A stretch of DNA of 64,000 nt. Source: Bin25 sp965221765 (GTDB lineage: Bacteria; Bacteroidota; Bacteroidia; Flavobacteriales; Flavobacteriaceae). The DNA is taken from the NCBI GenBank assembly GCA_965221765.1, contig OZ244911.1, positions 2,542,001 through 2,606,000 of the forward strand, given 5' to 3'. Positions 49,869-57,230 of this stretch are shown here, one piece after another. The notes under the pieces were generated by a model. That model worked only from the letters and a program-made list of their open reading frames with translations. It did not search any database and was not told the origin of the DNA. The position numbers and the translations under genes are program-made. The stretch's first letter is position 1. Each line of letters starts with the position of its first letter.

Positions 49869-52214
49869 TTGATAATTTGCTACTTCGGTTATAGTCAAGG
49901 ACCGATTAATTTGTATGTTTCTCCTGATGGAAAAGATAGTAACATAGGAACTATTGATGCCCCGTTTCAATCCATAAGGAAAGCTCAATCCGTTGTAAGA
50001 AAAATAGAATCGGAACTCATTACAGTCTATTTAAGAGGTGGTACTTATCGGTTAGAAAGTCCCATACACTTTGGTATTGAGGATAGTGGATCGAAAACAA
50101 AAAAAATCATCTATCGATCTTTTGGAGATGAAGTTCCCGTATTAAAAGGAAGTCAAAAATTAAACCTAAAATGGAAAGAGGCTGGAAAAGGATTGGTCAA
50201 AGCCTTTATTGAAAAATATATTTCATTTGAGAAGCTATTTATTAATGGTCAAAAACAAATACTAGCCCGTTATCCTAATTTTCAAAAAGAGGTTACTCCC
50301 TATCATGGATGGGCTGCTGATGCCATAGCGCCCGAAAGAATTGCTCAATGGAAAAATCCAAAAGGCGGTTATTTACATGCACTACACGGTGCCCAATGGG
50401 GTGGATATCATTGGCGTATTAAGGGAGTGGATGAAAATGGAGAAGCTGTTTTAGAAGGGGGCTGGCAAAACAACCGACCCGCACAAGGAGTTCATCAAAC
50501 ATTTCGTTTTGTTGAAAACATAAAAGAAGAATTGGATACCATCAATGAATGGTATTTAGATCAAAAAGAAAGTACCCTATATTGGATGCCTAATACGAAT
50601 GATGACCTTAATAATTTAGTGGTTGAAGTCCCCCAATTAAAACATCTTATTGAAATCATTGGTACTGAAACAAAGCCTATTGAAAATCTTCATTTTAAAG
50701 GCCTTCACTTAAAACATACCACTAGAACATTTATGGATTCTAAAGACCGATTGCTTCGCAGTGATTGGGCTATTTACCGTGGTGGGGCTATTTTAGTTCG
50801 AGGGGCAAAAAATATTTCGATTAGCTATTGTCATCTAGAGGATTTAGGAGGCAATGCCATCTTTTTTGATGATTATACTAGAAATAGCACCGTGTCTAGT
50901 AATCGAATTGCTAGAATTGGAGCTTCAGGAATTTCATTTGTTGGAAATACAAGTGCAGTTCGTTCTCCAAATTATGCTTATGACGAATACACCACTTATA
51001 CCGAATTAGATACGATGGTTGGGCCAAAGAACAATCGATATCCTGCCAATAACATGGTGTATGATAATCTCATTTTTGAATTAGGGCAAATCGAAAAACA
51101 AACCGCAGGAATCCAAATTGCTATGGCCATGGATATTACGGTTCGGCATAACACAATATATCATGCCCCTCGTGCAGGCATTAATATTGGCGATGGTAAT
51201 TGGGGCGGACATATCATTGAATACAATGATGTCTTCAATACCGTGAGAGAAACTTCAGATCATGGATCTTTTAATGCTTGGGGACGAGATCGATATTGGA
51301 ATGCTAGTCGTGATAAAGTCAATGAATATGTTAGGAAATATCCAAATCTTCCGCTTCTAGATGCTATTAAACCCGTCCATATAAGAAATAATCGTTTTCG
51401 ATGCGATCGTGGCTGGGATATAGTATTGGATGATGGATCAACCAACTATCAAATCTATAATAATCTTTGTTTAGCCAATGGTATCAAGGTGAGAGAAGGC
51501 TTTTATCGTAAAGTATACAATAACATTACCATCAATAATTCTATTCATGTCCATGTTTGGTATGAAAACTCAAGAGATTATATCACCAATAATATCCTAG
51601 GAACTTGGTATTGGCCCATCAGAATGCCTGAAATTTGGGGGACAATGGTTGATTATAATTTATTTGATATGACTCAAAAGCCATTTCGATTTTTAGAAGG
51701 CGGGCGAGACGCTCATTCTATAATAGCAGACCCTCAATTTATCAATCCCTCCAATGGAGATTACAGAATATTTGCGACTTCTCCGGCCTTATCTATGGGG
51801 TTCCATAATTTTGATATGCATCGGTTTGGAGTGGTATCAGAGCATTTAAGAAACGAAGCCAAGAGTCCGATTTTACCACAGTACTCTCCTGGACTCCAAC
51901 CAGGTGAGGAGCCTAATAGAGATGACTCAATTCATAATTGGTTGGGTGGAAAAGTTAAAAACCTAGTTGGTTTGGGCGAAGTTTCAGCCACTGGGATGTT
52001 TGCAGAAATTGGAGTGCTTTTTATTGAGATTCCAAATACAAGTAAATTATCTAAACTAGGATTCAAAGAAGGAGATGTTCTTTTTGAATTTTGGGGCAAT
52101 GAAGTAGAAAATATCGAAATATTGACTACTCTATATAATAGCAGACCTAAAGGACGTGATATCCCCGTTATTGTTCTAAGAGACCAAGCAAGACGACAAC
52201 TCCATGTCAACTGA
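49869..52214 (+). CDS. Exported right-handed beta-helix protein with C-terminal PDZ domain
   Basis: After a hydrophobic leader ending YFGYSQG, the sequence starts the pattern common to secreted parallel beta-helix proteins (NLYVSPDGKDSNIGTIDAPFQSI), followed by repeated helix turns with N-rich loops (about 250-600) as in polysaccharide-acting enzymes. Residues about 690-780 form a PDZ-like domain (KLGFKEGDVLFEFWG). The leader continues upstream of the TTG at 49869 (KTKLLLVALL) with no ATG, GTG or TTG; an ATA at 49839 is the only possible start there. A role in glycan breakdown is likely but unproven. Confidence 0.82.
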   Translation: MIICYFGYSQGPINLYVSPDGKDSNIGTIDAPFQSIRKAQSVVRKIESELITVYLRGGTYRLESPIHFGIEDSGSKTKKIIYRSFGDEVPVLKGSQKLNLKWKEAGKGLVKAFIEKYISFEKLFINGQKQILARYPNFQKEVTPYHGWAADAIAPERIAQWKNPKGGYLHALHGAQWGGYHWRIKGVDENGEAVLEGGWQNNRPAQGVHQTFRFVENIKEELDTINEWYLDQKESTLYWMPNTNDDLNNLVVEVPQLKHLIEIIGTETKPIENLHFKGLHLKHTTRTFMDSKDRLLRSDWAIYRGGAILVRGAKNISISYCHLEDLGGNAIFFDDYTRNSTVSSNRIARIGASGISFVGNTSAVRSPNYAYDEYTTYTELDTMVGPKNNRYPANNMVYDNLIFELGQIEKQTAGIQIAMAMDITVRHNTIYHAPRAGINIGDGNWGGHIIEYNDVFNTVRETSDHGSFNAWGRDRYWNASRDKVNEYVRKYPNLPLLDAIKPVHIRNNRFRCDRGWDIVLDDGSTNYQIYNNLCLANGIKVREGFYRKVYNNITINNSIHVHVWYENSRDYITNNILGTWYWPIRMPEIWGTMVDYNLFDMTQKPFRFLEGGRDAHSIIADPQFINPSNGDYRIFATSPALSMGFHNFDMHRFGVVSEHLRNEAKSPILPQYSPGLQPGEEPNRDDSIHNWLGGKVKNLVGLGEVSATGMFAEIGVLFIEIPNTSKLSKLGFKEGDVLFEFWGNEVENIEILTTLYNSRPKGRDIPVIVLRDQARRQLHVN

Positions 52215-52553
52215 AAAACGAGAAAATATCGATCCTTTTCACTCAAATAGAAAATATTTTAGAGTTCGGTCAAGGCATCTAATTCAATCTAAATTATCTA
52301 TTTCAGTCTAATTGATTCATTTTTTAAAATAATCTATCTATATAAGGTTAAACTAATCATAAAACACATTACCTAAATCAATCTCTCACCATCCTTATAC
52401 AAAATTGATTGTTTGAAGTTCTACTCAATTGATAATTTTATTGTCTAAGTATGGATAGCATTTTTAAATGATAGTTTTATCTTGAACAGTTCTTAGCATT
52501 ATTGAGATTGATTCGTCATAATTGAACTTAACTTATATTTTGATATAAACACA
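52215..52553. other. Intergenic, no gene seen
   Basis: AT-rich DNA between the beta-helix gene and a membrane-protein gene. No promoter of the exact TAnnTTTG type and no hairpin of note was found. Confidence 0.45.
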
Positions 52554-53069
52554 ATGAATTTCATCAATCATACCTTGGAGTGGTACAAAGGGGAAGCCTT
52601 TGAATCTCTGATCACTAGTGTTTTTGGTTCTTTACTGATTGTCCTTGCCATTTATTGTTGGCGAATGGGAACGACTCAAGGAGCTCAAGCCCTTGTTCTT
52701 CCTTTACTGCTAGTCGGTCTTTTAATTGGAGTAAGCGGTACTTACAATTATTTCAGCCATCAAAAGGCTATTCACACTATTGAGCATATCCAAACAGAAA
52801 AAATAAAATCGTTCATCCAATCTGAAAAAGAGCGCGTAAAAGGATTTCATTCGCTGTATACGTTTACAAAGTATTTAGCACTGATCTTGTTTACTTTGGC
52901 CATGATCATTTTCTTTTTTGTCGAAAATAGAAGTTGGCAAGCCATAGCCATCGCTTTTATTATCCTTGGTCTTTCAGGTTTAGTGATTGATTATTTTTCC
53001 GAAGAAAGAGCCAATCACTACTACAACATCATTCTAGGCTATGGAGAAAAATCAACCGATTCAATATAA
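52554..53069 (+). CDS. Membrane protein of unknown function
   Basis: 171 residues with four hydrophobic segments (about 20-38, 45-65, 105-122 and 128-147) and a soluble charged loop (IQTEKIKSFIQSEKERVKG) between the second and third. I do not recognise a family; similar small proteins are common in Flavobacteriia. It stands alone between unrelated genes. ATG start and codon use look normal. Confidence 0.7.
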   Translation: MNFINHTLEWYKGEAFESLITSVFGSLLIVLAIYCWRMGTTQGAQALVLPLLLVGLLIGVSGTYNYFSHQKAIHTIEHIQTEKIKSFIQSEKERVKGFHSLYTFTKYLALILFTLAMIIFFFVENRSWQAIAIAFIILGLSGLVIDYFSEERANHYYNIILGYGEKSTDSI

Positions 53070-53262
53070 AAATTCAGTGATCTATCGCAACCTTTAGAAC
53101 ATCCAAGGGAAAATCAAACTCTCCTTACTAGCCTTGTGAATCATCGATTTTGTAAAGAATTAAAAAATCATTGCCTTTGAGTGGTCTTATTCTGGGTAGG
53201 TAAAATGTAATGCCAATCGGATAATTACCAATATAAAACTGCCTAAAACGGCATTAATCCAA

Positions 53263-53487
53263 TTATTTAGAAGTTTCTAGTATTGATACTCGTTCATTGA
53301 GAATATCGATATGATTTCTGATATTATCGATTCGTTGGCTTAAAAATTCTTTAGTAGTCTCTATTTCAGTTTTGACATTGTCAAATAAAATTGATTGCCT
53401 ATTGAGTAGTTCATTCGTATTCGATTCAATTAATTCTCTATTCTTTTTGATTTCATTCAGAAGCGTGGTAAATTGTTCAGTATTCAT
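53263..53487 (-). CDS. Small coiled-coil protein
   Basis: 74 residues, almost all helical and charged, with a heptad-like pattern (LLNEIKKNRELIESNTNEL, IDNIRNHIDILNERVSILE). No family is recognised. It is the last gene of a string of very small minus-strand genes between 53.2 and 55.5 kb, separated from the next by 4 bp. Confidence 0.55.
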   Translation of the reverse strand: MNTEQFTTLLNEIKKNRELIESNTNELLNRQSILFDNVKTEIETTKEFLSQRIDNIRNHIDILNERVSILETSK

Positions 53488-53491
53488 TGTT

Positions 53492-53593
53492 TTATGATTG
53501 AGTTTGATTTCTTTTAGTCCTTAAATCATCGAAATGTTTTTTAATATTTTTGAGATTTTTAATATAAGATTCTAATTTCAGAACTATCTTCAT
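53492..53593 (-). CDS. Very small basic protein
   Basis: 33 codons, ATG to TAA: MKIVLKLESYIKNLKNIKK followed by HFDDLRTKRNQTQS. Amphipathic and basic. Supported only by its tight packing within the small-gene cluster. Confidence 0.35.
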   Translation of the reverse strand: MKIVLKLESYIKNLKNIKKHFDDLRTKRNQTQS

Positions 53594-53616
53594 AGCCCGG
53601 CCTCAATTTTAGCATT

Positions 53617-53763
53617 CTAAACACGCCCCTCAATTTCTAAATTAAAGGTTCTTAAAGTTTGAAGTTCAAATGGGCTTATGTTGTGTTCATCTTTGCTTTT
53701 TTTAAGCAAATTGACGCCTTTCTGATAGGTTTTTCTCAAATATTCTTTTGGAACATAAGACAT
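53617..53763 (-). CDS. Small protein of the minus-strand cluster
   Basis: 48 codons: MSYVPKEYLRKTYQKGVN, then KSKDEHNISPFELQTLRT and NLEIEGRV. It begins in AT-rich spacer and ends 23 bp before the next small gene. No family recognised; low certainty that it is translated. Confidence 0.38.
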   Translation of the reverse strand: MSYVPKEYLRKTYQKGVNLLKKSKDEHNISPFELQTLRTFNLEIEGRV

Positions 53764-53865
53764 TGATTTACAAACTAATTGCAAAGATAACGCAAATAAT
53801 TTACAATAAAATTGATAGATTTTTTTAAAAAATTGGCATTTTAGTTACCAATGAACAATTTCAGT

Positions 53866-54078
53866 TCATCGGTTACAATGTGCTGTATGATTGTCATATT
53901 GAGTGCCATCAATAATGATATGTTGGATAGTACCCAAATTATGCTCTCTAAATCTTGTATAAACATTAACCAAATGAACCTTATCATTCACTAACGAAAC
54001 TCGGTATCCTTTGGGTTCTTTATGCCCGTTAATTAGAAATTTGTTCGAGTTCTCAATGGATTTTAAAATCATCGTCAT
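53866..54078 (-). CDS. Small hypothetical protein of the minus-strand cluster
   Basis: 70 residues with a likely small beta fold (KGYRVSLVNDKVHLVNVYTRF, TIQHIIIDGTQYDN). No family recognised. Two bases separate its start from the stop of the gene before it, so it is probably translated as part of one message. Confidence 0.5.
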   Translation of the reverse strand: MTMILKSIENSNKFLINGHKEPKGYRVSLVNDKVHLVNVYTRFREHNLGTIQHIIIDGTQYDNHTAHCNR

Positions 54079-54080
54079 TT

Positions 54081-54287
54081 TTACGGGGTGTTGGTTAGTT
54101 CCTGTCGGGCTTGACGATACTCCTTGATTTTTTGGTTAATCGATTCGATTTGAATCTGAAGTCGCTCAGTATGTTTTCTTTCTTTGTATTTCTTACGAAA
54201 TTCTAATCGATGCAATAACTCTCTTTTTTGCAAATTCAAATGTTCCAGATAAGGATTCAATTTATTTTGTATTGCTCTATGAATCAT
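54081..54287 (-). CDS. Small basic coiled-coil protein of the minus-strand cluster
   Basis: 68 residues rich in Lys, Arg, Gln and Glu (KKYKERKHTERLQIQIESIN), predicted helical throughout and probably nucleic-acid binding or dimeric. Its start lies two bases from the stop of the 44-codon gene upstream. No family recognised. Confidence 0.5.
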   Translation of the reverse strand: MIHRAIQNKLNPYLEHLNLQKRELLHRLEFRKKYKERKHTERLQIQIESINQKIKEYRQARQELTNTP

Positions 54288-54289
54288 TG

Positions 54290-54424
54290 CTATAAACTTT
54301 TTAAGCCTTTGATAGCTTTATTAAAATTATTTCGACTCTGACGCTCTTTGGCACTTAAAGGGCGTTGTATTAACGCTTGTCTTAATTGACGATTGAAATG
54401 AATAGAATCAATAATCGACTGCAT
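54290..54424 (-). CDS. Small basic protein of the minus-strand cluster
   Basis: 44 codons: MQSIIDSIHFNRQLRQALIQ, then PLSAKERQSRNNFNKAIK and GLKSL. Strongly basic helix. It overlaps in another frame with the end of a 34-codon reading (MNPYQYQAKQHTTAING...). Translation is plausible but not certain. Confidence 0.4.
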   Translation of the reverse strand: MQSIIDSIHFNRQLRQALIQRPLSAKERQSRNNFNKAIKGLKSL

Positions 54425-54519
54425 TCTTCAATAATACCATTTATTGCGGTGGTATGTTGTTTGGCTTGGTATTGATAAGGATTCATTTGGCAATTGTTTT
54501 AAGTTCTTTTATAATACCT

Positions 54520-54684
54520 CTACTTTTTTAAACGCTTGGAATTTGGGATATTTTTTTCTATTTGAACCAAAGCACCGTACAACTCACCATGAATTTCGCT
54601 CTTACCACTTTTAAAATCAATCGGGCTTTCTGACTGAATATACCTCTTGATTCGACTCAGAATTTCACTCGGTTTATTTAGCAC
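54520..54684 (-). CDS. Small protein of the minus-strand cluster (GTG start)
   Basis: 54 codons: LNKPSEILSRIKRYIQSESP, IDFKSGKSEIHGELYGALVQ and so on. Its GTG overlaps the end of the gene upstream by 11 bp, which supports coupling. No family recognised. Confidence 0.4.
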   Translation of the reverse strand: MLNKPSEILSRIKRYIQSESPIDFKSGKSEIHGELYGALVQIEKNIPNSKRLKK

Positions 54685-55180
54685 TCCGAAAGTTCATTCT
54701 TTGATTGAATTGGATGCTTTCTACATCATAGGCAATACTCGAAGGCTTGTCAAATTCAAAGGTTCTGAGTGTATTGGTCATTCGTCCAACAGCATTCAAT
54801 AAATCCCGGTATTCAAACGAATCAAAGCCCTCAAAACCAGGGGTCTGACTCCAGGACGATAACGAACTGAAAACCTTAGCCAATAACTGCCCTTGTAATT
54901 CGATACATTTTTTGGAATTCGATAATTCTTGTTCTCTTTGTTGTAAGATTGCCTCCCATTGCTCACGCTTTGGCTTTTGTTCTTGTAAATCCAATAGCAA
55001 TTGCCGTTGTTTGTCCTATTCTTTTTGGTATTGTTCCTCTAGCTCCGCAGTCGAATCAATTTTTTTTAACTTGGATTCTAGATGCTGTAATTGTTGCTCA
55101 GGGCTTTGACTCAAAAGCGAATCAGTAAAGGCTTTTTCAGACTTAATTTTTTCATTCATTACTCGGTCTTTTGTTGGCAT
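54674..55180 (-). pseudogene. Coiled-coil protein gene with one in-frame TAG
   Basis: From ATG at 55180 the frame reads MPTKDRVMNEKIKSEKAF and continues as a Gln/Glu/Lys-rich coiled coil through a single TAG at 55016-55018 to the stop at 54674. It would encode about 168 residues. Nothing else is broken, so the stop is recent, a sequence error, or read through. No family recognised. Confidence 0.5.
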
Positions 55181-55213
55181 AATTAATAAATTTTTTAGGT
55201 TAGTATAGTGTTT

Positions 55214-55456
55214 TTATTTGTTATTTTTCGAAGCGTTTTTGATATCCATCGTAACAATATCTCTATCAACTCGATTGAAATAGTCCTCGACCCATTCCAA
55301 CCCCATCCCATTGATTTCAGTTTGAATTGTCTTTTGAATCTCAATCCAATCGTCTAAAATTATTCGCTCTGATTATTGTATTCCAAAACCTTGTTTATGC
55401 AAATACTTTCGATAAACATTTTGAAATCGCTGGTTTAGTTGTTTAGTTAGTTTCAT
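55214..55456 (-). pseudogene. Small gene with one in-frame TAA, first of the minus-strand cluster
   Basis: Eighty codons from ATG at 55456 (MKLTKQLNQRFQNVYRKYL..., then WIEIQKTIQTEINGMGLEWV) with one TAA at 55373-55375. It lies 30 bp from the left end of the HEPN/MNT cassette, which may have displaced its promoter. No family recognised. Confidence 0.42.
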
Positions 55457-55485
55457 TTTTTTGGTCTCTTTGGTATCATTTTTAT

Positions 55486-55507
55486 GGGAATTATATACCA
55501 AAGTGGC
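55486..55507 (+). repeat. 22-bp cassette end, left end of HEPN/MNT unit
   Basis: Identical to the end at 26065. The next 25 bases inward match those inside 27481-27502 at about 21 of 25 positions. Confidence 0.9.
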
Positions 55508-55705
55508 ATTTCATTTTGGGGTTGGATTTTGGCAAACATCGAAGGGAAACGTTGGCATGGGTCAAGTAACAAGATCGAAAATGGCTCTATGGGCTCTTAA
55601 AGGCGAATTTTCCAGTATCGACCAAACATGTTGTGTGGGATGTTTTGAATAGCCACTAATAAAAAAAAGGTTTTAAAGAATTATCTTTACAAAAATGATA
55701 AAATC

Positions 55706-56020
55706 ATGTTAACCAAAAAAGAACAACAAATCATTATTGATGCTTTAAAACCTTATCAACCAACTCGATTAGCATGGTCAACTTATCCTATAACTTTTAA
55801 TTCAAAATGTATTGAAATTCTTTATGATTTTAAAAAAACACCAGGGATGATTGAATTCATCGGAGTAGAACAACAGCTAGAAAAAAAACTTAACAAAAAA
55901 ATAAATTTCACAGGATTTGATTATATTCCAAGAGACTTAAAAAGTAAAGTCTTAAACGAATCGCAACTATTTTTTAATGGAAAAAGAGAAGAAAGAGATT
56001 ATTCTTTCCACCATCGATAG
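55706..56020 (+). CDS. MntA-like nucleotidyltransferase antitoxin with degenerate active site
   Basis: 104 residues laid out like MNT antitoxins: a helix (KKEQQIIIDALKPYQPTRL), a catalytic-loop region, then ILYDFKKTPGMIEFIGVEQQLEKKLNKK and a C-terminal DLKSKVLNESQLFF. In active MntA the loop is GS(Y/F)ARG followed by D.D; here it reads STYPITFNSKCIEIL, so both Gly-Ser and the metal Asp residues are gone. It overlaps the HEPN gene by 44 bp. It may still bind the toxin but should not AMPylate it. Confidence 0.7.
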   Translation: MLTKKEQQIIIDALKPYQPTRLAWSTYPITFNSKCIEILYDFKKTPGMIEFIGVEQQLEKKLNKKINFTGFDYIPRDLKSKVLNESQLFFNGKREERDYSFHHR

Positions 56021-56393
56021 AATTAGTCAAGCGATTGAAAAAATACATCGTTTTGTTCACGATTTATCGTCTTTTGAAGAGTTTCAACAAGATTTAGAAA
56101 AACAGTCAGCCGTTAAATATGAATTATTGGTGGTATCGGAGTCCATCCAATCGATTACCAAGATTGATCCAAACATTGAAAAAGAATACCCAGTCATCCC
56201 TTGGTCTGAAATCATTGGGTTTCGTGTGGCATTAACCCACTATCATTTTAAAATCAATCTTGAAACAGTTTGGGAAACGGCAATTAAAGAATCTTATCAA
56301 TTACAAAATCAATTAGCCTCTCTTCAGAATCATGTTCTGTATTATGATAAACGATTGCTACAATCACGAAAGAATCCAAACATTTCGCGATAA
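55977..56393 (+). CDS. HEPN-domain RNase toxin (HepT-like)
   Basis: 138 helical residues with the HEPN catalytic motif R-X4-H-Y (FRVALTHYHF, Arg83 and His88) and the family's following stretch INLETVWETAIKESYQL. HepT proteins cleave RNA, often tRNA, and are neutralised by the MNT partner encoded just upstream. The two genes overlap and form the whole coding content of the cassette. The toxin motif is intact although the partner's catalytic residues are not. Confidence 0.78.
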   Translation: MEKEKKEIILSTIDRISQAIEKIHRFVHDLSSFEEFQQDLEKQSAVKYELLVVSESIQSITKIDPNIEKEYPVIPWSEIIGFRVALTHYHFKINLETVWETAIKESYQLQNQLASLQNHVLYYDKRLLQSRKNPNISR

Positions 56394-56420
56394 ATAAAAA
56401 AATATTTTTAAGTGGCCTTT

Positions 56421-56442
56421 GCCACTTTGGTATATAATTCCC
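56421..56442 (-). repeat. 22-bp cassette end, right end of HEPN/MNT unit
   Basis: Perfect inverse of the left end. Its outermost base supplies the last base of a TAG that ends the neighbouring lipoprotein gene. Confidence 0.9.
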
Positions 56443-56993
56443 TATTCATTTGCTAATTCAGTAGCCTCAAAACTTTTTTGTAAGTTGAATCTACCCTTGT
56501 CATACAATAACCAATACAACGTTCTTTCACTATCATTAAATGAAATACTCACAAAATCAAATCCGTTTGCAACTTTCAATTCATCATCAATCAAACGGCT
56601 CCTTGGTTTATTTATTTTCATTTTGACAGCACTAATTTCAACTCGATTTAGATCATCCCAACTATTTAATCGATAATGAATAAATAATTTTTGAATTAAA
56701 TCAGTAAAAGATTTCTCAATCATTCTCTCAATACCATGAGTATCATAACTGAAATGATTATTTGGTTTCCAAACATGCAGATTAAAATCAATTGATAAAA
56801 CTTCATCCAAAAGCCCTTGAACGCTATATGCATCAAAACATTCAAGATTAGTCCATGAGTTTTTTCCAAAACACTCAACATTGGATGTGATTAACTTTAT
56901 ACCATAAATCTCAAATTGATTTTCAATTTTACTGTCTTTATCGCATCGAAAAATCAAAATGGCAACGGTAAATAAGAATATGACTCTAAGCAT
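56442..56993 (-). CDS. Putative lipoprotein, C-terminus truncated by the cassette
   Basis: From the ATG at 56993 a lipoprotein signal is visible (MLRVIFLFTVAILIFRCDKD, lipobox Cys near residue 17). The mature part of about 165 residues has no family I recognise. The last codons reach GAA TAG, in which the final G belongs to the cassette end, so the natural C-terminus was replaced on insertion. A longer frame begins 24 codons earlier but would bury the signal peptide. Confidence 0.68.
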   Translation of the reverse strand: MLRVIFLFTVAILIFRCDKDSKIENQFEIYGIKLITSNVECFGKNSWTNLECFDAYSVQGLLDEVLSIDFNLHVWKPNNHFSYDTHGIERMIEKSFTDLIQKLFIHYRLNSWDDLNRVEISAVKMKINKPRSRLIDDELKVANGFDFVSISFNDSERTLYWLLYDKGRFNLQKSFEATELANE

Positions 56994-57230
56994 TGATTGT
57001 CTCAAATCAAAGAACCAAATTATTTTTCTATTTTCAACCAATGCTATTACCAACTTACTCTCCAAAATAAATTACGCCCTAGTGGAGAGGAGATTCAAAT
57101 ACATTTCGATTTCTTCTGCTGTCTAGTTTTAAACCTCTCAAAATTAGGAGTATTTCACCATATTTGGTGCCTTTTCAATTGACAACATTCCGATATTTGC
57201 CGACTTATTGAATAATGAAAAAACTACCCC

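Larger units (their letters stand above)
55486..56442 (+). mobile_element. 957-bp inverted-repeat cassette carrying a HEPN/MNT toxin-antitoxin pair
   Basis: Perfect 22-bp inverted ends at 55486-55507 and 56421-56442 enclose two overlapping genes and nothing else. The left end extends as the A type and the right end as the B type; the methyltransferase unit at 26.1-27.5 kb has the same two ends in the opposite order. Flanking 8-mers (ATTTTTAT, TATTCATT) do not match, so one border may have been rearranged. It encodes no transposase. Confidence 0.82.

Noticed and set aside
55461..55652. 63-codon plus-strand frame crossing the left cassette end
   Set aside because: It spans the inverted repeat and has no similarity or coding character; treated as chance.
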